Assembly (NCBI RefSeq): GCF_039538145.1
Contig: NZ_BAABBV010000001.1
Span: forward strand, 1 to 64,000
Length of the DNA: 64,000 nt
Source of the DNA: Gryllotalpicola daejeonensis
GTDB taxonomy: Bacteria; Actinomycetota; Actinomycetes; Actinomycetales; Microbacteriaceae
Reading direction: 5' to 3'
The notes under the pieces are model-generated. The model was not told the DNA's origin. It made no database searches and worked only from the letters and a program-made list of their open reading frames with translations. The position numbers and the translations under genes were made by a program. Positions 60,536 to 64,000 of this stretch are shown here, piece after piece; within the stretch, counting starts at the first letter, position 1; each line of letters starts with the position of its first letter.

Positions 60536-61179
60536 ACCTGCTCCAAGGCCCGCTGGGAGTAGCGGATGACGTTCGCCGGGTGCGGAGGGAGCACGGCACG
60601 GCCCCGGTAGAACGCGGCCCGCATCTCTTCCGCGGATGCCAGCGCCCCGTTCTTCACCGCGTCCGTGTTGCCCGCGCGCATCTGAGCGTTGAACTCCGTG
60701 AGGAGACCGTCCGCATCAACGGTCGGCCCATCAGCCAGGTGTACGCGGCCGTCCGAGAGCCACGCGCCCTCGAGCTTCGCTGTGACCCAGATCGCGATCG
60801 TCTTCTCGCGACGGGCGGCGCTTGTTGTGCCTGTGCGCCCGTGGTTGCCGATACGTCCGCGCGAACGGTTCGCGACGACCCTCCCGGCGCGGCGCAGCAG
60901 CCATACCGCTGGGTTGGCGCCGTCGCCGAAGTCGATGCGCCCAGCGCGCCAGTCTGCAAGCGCTTCGAGGATCACTTCGAGGCCGGCAGCCGCGAGGTCT
61001 TCGCGCTCGATTCCGTCCCAGTCGCCGACGTCGCGGGACCACCCGCGGGACTCCCGCTCGACGGCCTCCATCAGCAAGGCCATGACCTCGCCGGTGACAC
61101 GCGAGGCACGACGCTCGTCACACTCGCGGAGCTCGACGACCAGGTCGCGAACCCGTTCCTGCATCTGGGTCAGAGCCAT
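60532..61179 (-). CDS. sigma-region-2-like protein
   Basis: 215 aa from the ATG at 61179. EREDLAAAGLEVILEALADW (about 77-96), then NPAVWLLRRAGRVVANRSRG, reads like sigma-70 region 2 (DL-x-Q-E-x-F-x-x-L then WL-x-R-I-A-x-N). The stretch after it (HGRTGTTSAARREKT) is basic, and the last 80 residues are unassigned. The preceding gene encodes a region-4-like protein, so the pair may be a split sigma factor. Alternative: an unrelated helical regulator. Confidence 0.4.
   Translation of the reverse strand: MALTQMQERVRDLVVELRECDERRASRVTGEVMALLMEAVERESRGWSRDVGDWDGIEREDLAAAGLEVILEALADWRAGRIDFGDGANPAVWLLRRAGRVVANRSRGRIGNHGRTGTTSAARREKTIAIWVTAKLEGAWLSDGRVHLADGPTVDADGLLTEFNAQMRAGNTDAVKNGALASAEEMRAAFYRGRAVLPPHPANVIRYSQRALEQV
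60543..60563 (-). promoter_or_regulatory. leader motif D (GCTAC-N5-GCGGGCCTTGG)
   Basis: Minus strand, 7 nt before the ATG at 60535, lying inside the 3' end of the upstream coding sequence. CCGCT/AGCGG can pair. Last base is G instead of A. Confidence 0.6.
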
Positions 61180-61472
61180 GCGAGGACCGCCGTCCGCTGG
61201 AGGAGGGCAACGCGCAGTGCGCTGGCCGCCTGATCGAGCCACTCGGCGGCCTGCTCGACGGTCGAGTGAGTGCGGTTGGCGACCGTTGAGATGGTCGCGC
61301 CATCTGCCGTCATGAGCAGCGCCTGCCTGGGCTTCGAGGGGAGCCCGTCAACCAGCGACCACAGCTCCGCGAAGAGCTCCGCCCTCTCCAGTTCCTGCTC
61401 TACGGAAAGCACCGCGACCTCAGTGACCGGTGCCCCGTCTTCGTACTGCTCGCTGAGCGAGAGATCTGACAT
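61170..61472 (-). CDS. sigma-region-4-like protein
   Basis: 100 aa from the ATG at 61472 (AAAGGGA upstream). Residues about 40-90: LWSLVDGLPSKPRQALLMTA, DGATISTVANRTHSTVEQAA, EWLDQAASALRVAL. This follows the sigma-70 region 4.2 pattern (LP-x-x-x-R, A-x-IA, helix-turn-helix with TV-x-x). Too short to be a full sigma factor; overlaps the region-2-like gene by 10 nt. Could instead be a stand-alone -35 binder or anti-activator. Confidence 0.45.
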   Translation of the reverse strand: MSDLSLSEQYEDGAPVTEVAVLSVEQELERAELFAELWSLVDGLPSKPRQALLMTADGATISTVANRTHSTVEQAAEWLDQAASALRVALLQRTAVLAWL

Positions 61473-61615
61473 TCTGCTTCCCTTTGGAGCAGCCGCTGCG
61501 CTGATTGCGCTGCTGCTGGCGACTGCCCTTCGACACCCCCTCAAATGCGGCGGGAGGCGTGAGGGCCGTGTCCCCTCGGGCGCAAGGACGAGAGTGGTAG
61601 CGCGGCCGGACACCT

Positions 61616-61834
61616 TCAGCGGAAGGCGAGACGAATCACGGCCGGAAGCGTGCCGTAGATCCGCGCGATGTCCTCTGCCGTCGCGCCTTCGGCGAGAGCA
61701 CGCCGGATGAGATCGGTTCGCTTCTCGATGCTCGAAAGCTCGGCGCGGCGCCGCTCGACTTCCCGGAGCTTCTCGAGCGCCGAGACCGGAGCCGAACCGG
61801 AGATCTCGGCGGCCTGGACATCGGAGATGATCAT
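61616..61834 (-). CDS. small helix-turn-helix protein
   Basis: 72 aa from the ATG at 61834. A charged coiled coil (ALEKLREVERRRAELSSIEK) leads to LIRRALAEGATAEDIARIYG, a helix-turn-helix-like end. It starts 7 nt after leader motif E. Possibly a regulator of the operon 143 nt downstream. Confidence 0.55.
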   Translation of the reverse strand: MIISDVQAAEISGSAPVSALEKLREVERRRAELSSIEKRTDLIRRALAEGATAEDIARIYGTLPAVIRLAFR

Positions 61835-61841
61835 GCCGAAG

Positions 61842-61862
61842 TCAAGGCCCGCCAGCGGTAGC
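61842..61862 (-). promoter_or_regulatory. leader motif E (GCTAC-N5-GCGGGCCTTGA)
   Basis: Minus strand GCTACCGCTGGCGGGCCTTG then A, 7 nt, ATG at 61834. CGCCAGC and GCTGGCG flank the TACC loop as a perfect 7-bp hairpin. Confidence 0.7.
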
Positions 61863-63042
61863 TGGCGACTGCCATCGCGCGCCAACGCTCCTACGACACC
61901 CGCGTGCCGTGGGTCTGGCGATAGCCGCCTCGCGTCAGCAACCTCCCGGCGCTCGCGCGCCGCCGGCCCGCCGATAGGCGTATCCGAGGTGGACAAGCGC
62001 CCCGGGGCCCGGGGCGCGCGTAGTCGGGGTGCGATGTGTGCCGGCGCTTCGCGCCTCTCGCGGGCTTCGCCCGCTCACCTGTTCTCCGTCGCAGGCTTCG
62101 CCTGCTCGGTCGCCCAGCGTCAGCGACGCGTTACGGCGAACAGTCAGCGGTCCGCTCCGCGAAGCAGCATCGACCGCGATTCGGCTTCGCGCCGGTCACG
62201 AATCGTTCCCCGCGCCTTCGGCGCGATCAGTCGACTTCGTCGCCTGAGGACCGGAGCGGCTCGTGCCGGTCCCGTCACGTCGACGTGCGGCGGGTACCCG
62301 CCGTCGAAACGGCACGCGTGACGTAGCCGGTGCGAGCCGCCGAGCTCGACACGACCCCGGGACGGCCACGAAACGTTGACGCGGGCGGCCAACGGTCGGC
62401 CGGTGAGCGGGCGAAGCTCGCGAGAGGCGGGAACCGCCGGCCTCGCGCCGAAGGCGCGGTGGCGGCCCGTCACGCTGTTCGACGGATGCGAACCGGGAAA
62501 CGTCGACGGGACGCATCGCTCAACGGCCGCGACACGAGACGCTACGCGGGCCGACCGGAGGAGTGCGTGACGGGCCACAGGACGGGCCATCCGGGGCACG
62601 GCGAAGCCGGGACCCGGTGACAGAGACCACGGGAACCTGAGAATTGTCACGTCGTCACCGAAACAGACATGTCCCATGGGACACCTGACACCAGCAACGC
62701 TGACCTCCGTCCCGAACGATCTCCGGGTTACGGCACCTTCGACTCCAACAGCCCCACCCTTCCCCTTTCCAATCCACCTGAAAGGTCGAGGCGATTAAGG
62801 GGCGGTTGGCTGGCGACATGCGTCTCCCGCGCTGGATGGGCTGGGACTCTCGCGCCCGCATGTCTACGGGCGAGCGCCGCAGCCCGAGCCGACCCTGCGT
62901 GGGTCGATACACGTGCCCGATCGCGGCCAAACGAGCGGCCGGGTCGTGGCGCAACGCGGCGCGAACGGGCGGCGCAACTTGGCGTGAATGGCCGCAGATG
63001 CCACGGCGAGCTGAGCGTTGGGTCGTGTGCGGCGACGTCGGT
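61863..63042. other. non-coding GC-rich region with many hairpins and palindromes
   Basis: About 1.2 kb without a convincing gene. 62040-62250 holds many short hairpins closed by TTCG loops (GGGCTTCGCCC, GCGCCTTCGGCGC). Perfect palindromes: CACGTCGACGTG (62276-62287), GGCGGGTACCCGCC (62289-62302), TGTCCCATGGGACA (62670-62683). 62270-62625 resembles 30880-31075. An 85-aa ORF at 62806-63063 is open but of doubtful composition. Candidate site for oriT, centromere or structured RNA. Confidence 0.5.
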
Positions 63043-63063
63043 GCTACCGCCCGCGGGCCTTGA
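63043..63063 (+). promoter_or_regulatory. leader motif F (GCTAC-N5-GCGGGCCTTGA)
   Basis: Plus strand, exact consensus, but the ATG of the gene it precedes is 49 nt downstream rather than 7. The intervening frame is open and in phase with that gene. Confidence 0.6.
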
Positions 63064-63112
63064 ACCTTTCAGATCGGGGACGCCCGGTCGCCAATCGAAA
63101 GGGACCGTCCCC

Positions 63113-64000
63113 ATGAAACTCGCCCACCGCCTCACCGCATTCGCGGTCGCCCTGACCATCGCCGTAGGCGGGGCGATCCTCGGCGCTGGCGCGGCGGACG
63201 CGGCGACTGTGGGCGGGCATGAGGTTGCGGCGAGCGTCGTGGTGGCGGCGCCGGTTGCGAAGGCGACAGGGGACGTCGACACCGACACCTGCGCGAAGGG
63301 CGACAGCAGCTGCACGATCTGGGACCAGCTGTCGGTCGACCTGCCCCTCAACCGGTGGTCGGGGGCGACCGATCAGTTGCACTCGCGGTTGTCAGGCAAC
63401 ATCCTCACGAACTCGGTCGCGCAGCTTGGCCAGGTGGTCCGTTCGGCGGCGATGGCGATCGGCAACTGGGCATACAAGATCGCCGGGGACCTCGTGCAGA
63501 TGGCAACGGTCTTCAACCCGTTGGACGTGCTCGGGTTCCAGATCGACGCCCGCATCATCAGCCCCATCGGCCAGCTGATCACCACGAGCACGGCGACCAC
63601 CGCCTCGGTCATCAGCGTGCTCGTGATGCTGGTCGTCGCCACCTCCCTCTGGGAGACCCGCAAGACCCAGAAGTTCCCGTGGAAGCGGTTCTTCGGGCTC
63701 GCGACGCTCCTCGCAGTCATCTTCACAATGGTCACAGCGAGCGCGTCCGAGGCGGCCGAGGACGCGGGAAAGGCCTCGGAGGGCGTCTACAGCGCCGACA
63801 AGAAGCCGGTCTTCCTGTCCCCATGGTGGGTGATTCAGAAAACCGAGCAGACCGTGGCGATCGCCGGGTCCCTGCCCTCGGTCGCCGCCCAGAGCACAAC
63901 CGTCGCCTCCACGATTAAGGAGGTCGCCGCCCCGGGCTCGGCGTGCTCCACGGAGATGACGCAGCTCGCTGCGAACTATGACAACGGGTACGCATCCGTC
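63113..64000 (+). CDS. polytopic secretion-channel-like protein (VirB6/TrbL type), 3' end outside window
   Basis: First 296 aa seen. N-terminal signal-like helix (LTAFAVALTIAVGGAILGAG ending ADA), a pair of Cys (TCAKGDSSC), amphipathic stretches (SVAQLGQVVRSAAMAIGNWA), then membrane helices TTASVISVLVMLVVATSLWE and FFGLATLLAVIFTMVTASAS. This arrangement is typical of large membrane components of actinobacterial conjugation systems. Ribosome site GAAAGGGA lies in the loop of a 7-bp hairpin, GGGGACG (63076-63082) with CGTCCCC (63106-63112), directly before the ATG. Confidence 0.65.
   Translation, partial: MKLAHRLTAFAVALTIAVGGAILGAGAADAATVGGHEVAASVVVAAPVAKATGDVDTDTCAKGDSSCTIWDQLSVDLPLNRWSGATDQLHSRLSGNILTNSVAQLGQVVRSAAMAIGNWAYKIAGDLVQMATVFNPLDVLGFQIDARIISPIGQLITTSTATTASVISVLVMLVVATSLWETRKTQKFPWKRFFGLATLLAVIFTMVTASASEAAEDAGKASEGVYSADKKPVFLSPWWVIQKTEQTVAIAGSLPSVAAQSTTVASTIKEVAAPGSACSTEMTQLAANYDNGYASV

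Larger units (their letters stand above)
22355..64000. mobile_element. integrative (probably conjugative) element at tRNA-Pro, right end not in window
   Basis: Begins at the tRNA-Pro 3' half, with an integrase pointing at the tRNA and an excisionase behind it. The following 40 kb lack housekeeping genes and instead carry short unknown genes, an antitoxin, an HNH nuclease, a second tyrosine recombinase, pilin-like proteins and a secretion-channel-like protein. A second copy of the tRNA 3' end was not found before 64000, so the element is at least 41.6 kb. Conjugation is inferred; no relaxase is visible. Confidence 0.8.

Noticed and set aside
53831..61472. Relaxase, coupling protein or VirB4-type ATPase genes
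   Set aside because: No three-His relaxase motif and no Walker A motif outside the chromosomal genes was found here, so conjugation genes are not claimed.
62806..63063. 85-aa ORF before the channel-like gene, ending in leader motif F
   Set aside because: Trp/Arg-rich translation without domains or ribosome site, overlapped by an equally open minus-strand ORF; kept only as a note on the leader motif.

Overview
The window comes from a high-GC actinobacterium, most likely Microbacterium or a close relative in the Microbacteriaceae. The basis is the high GC content, many GTG starts, the block tlyA-nadK-recN-pyrG-Nudix-xerD-parA-scpAB-rluB-tyrA-cmk-der behind an rRNA operon end, and frequent leaderless-looking promoters. 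No search could be run, so all family calls come from reading motifs.

Bases 1-16933 are core chromosome. They hold the 5S rRNA with its terminator, an RG-repeat protein, a HAD phosphatase, TlyA, NAD kinase, RecN, CTP synthase, an ADP-ribose-type Nudix enzyme, XerD, ParA, the ScpAB condensin partners, a pseudouridine synthase, prephenate dehydrogenase, CMP kinase and the GTPase Der. Nearly all overlap or abut. A small catabolic locus follows (16937-21556): an MFS transporter and two HSL-type esterases, divergent from a LacI regulator with a perfect 26-bp palindrome between them. A GNAT gene and tRNA-Pro(GGG) close the chromosomal part at 22377.

From the tRNA 3' end to the window edge lies one integrative element of at least 41.6 kb that is not closed inside the window. 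It starts with a tyrosine integrase and a double-domain excisionase, and it carries a second tyrosine recombinase at 31254-32243. Most of its genes are unknown and sit in tightly overlapping operons: 25007-27112, 32882-34664, 37768-40865, 43767-47361, 53831-55044 and 57205-61472. Recognisable pieces are a tandem VbhA-like antitoxin, an HNH nuclease, a large secreted beta-propeller protein, a restriction-fold protein, an RHH-YfbU regulator, a TetR/aldo-keto reductase pair, a J-domain membrane protein, lipoproteins, three pilin-like membrane proteins, and the start of a polytopic secretion-channel-like protein running off the end. No relaxase, coupling protein or VirB4-type ATPase is visible; if the element is conjugative they lie beyond 64000.

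The most unusual signals are inside the element. (1) About a dozen copies of a promoter-like box CATAGG/T occur, often exactly 6 nt before a leaderless start codon. Six have a matching upstream box (A)CCCAGCC or a close variant exactly 16 nt away, and two of these appear to drive short terminated RNAs. (2) Two adjacent genes look like the two halves of a sigma factor, region 4 then region 2, leading the pilin-like operon. (3) A 21-nt motif GCTAC-N5-GCGGGCCTTGA recurs six times; in five it is followed by 7 nt and an ATG. (4) Three unknown proteins share an N-terminal HADG module. On the chromosome, a palindromic repeat is inserted in the same reading frame in both xerD and scpB.
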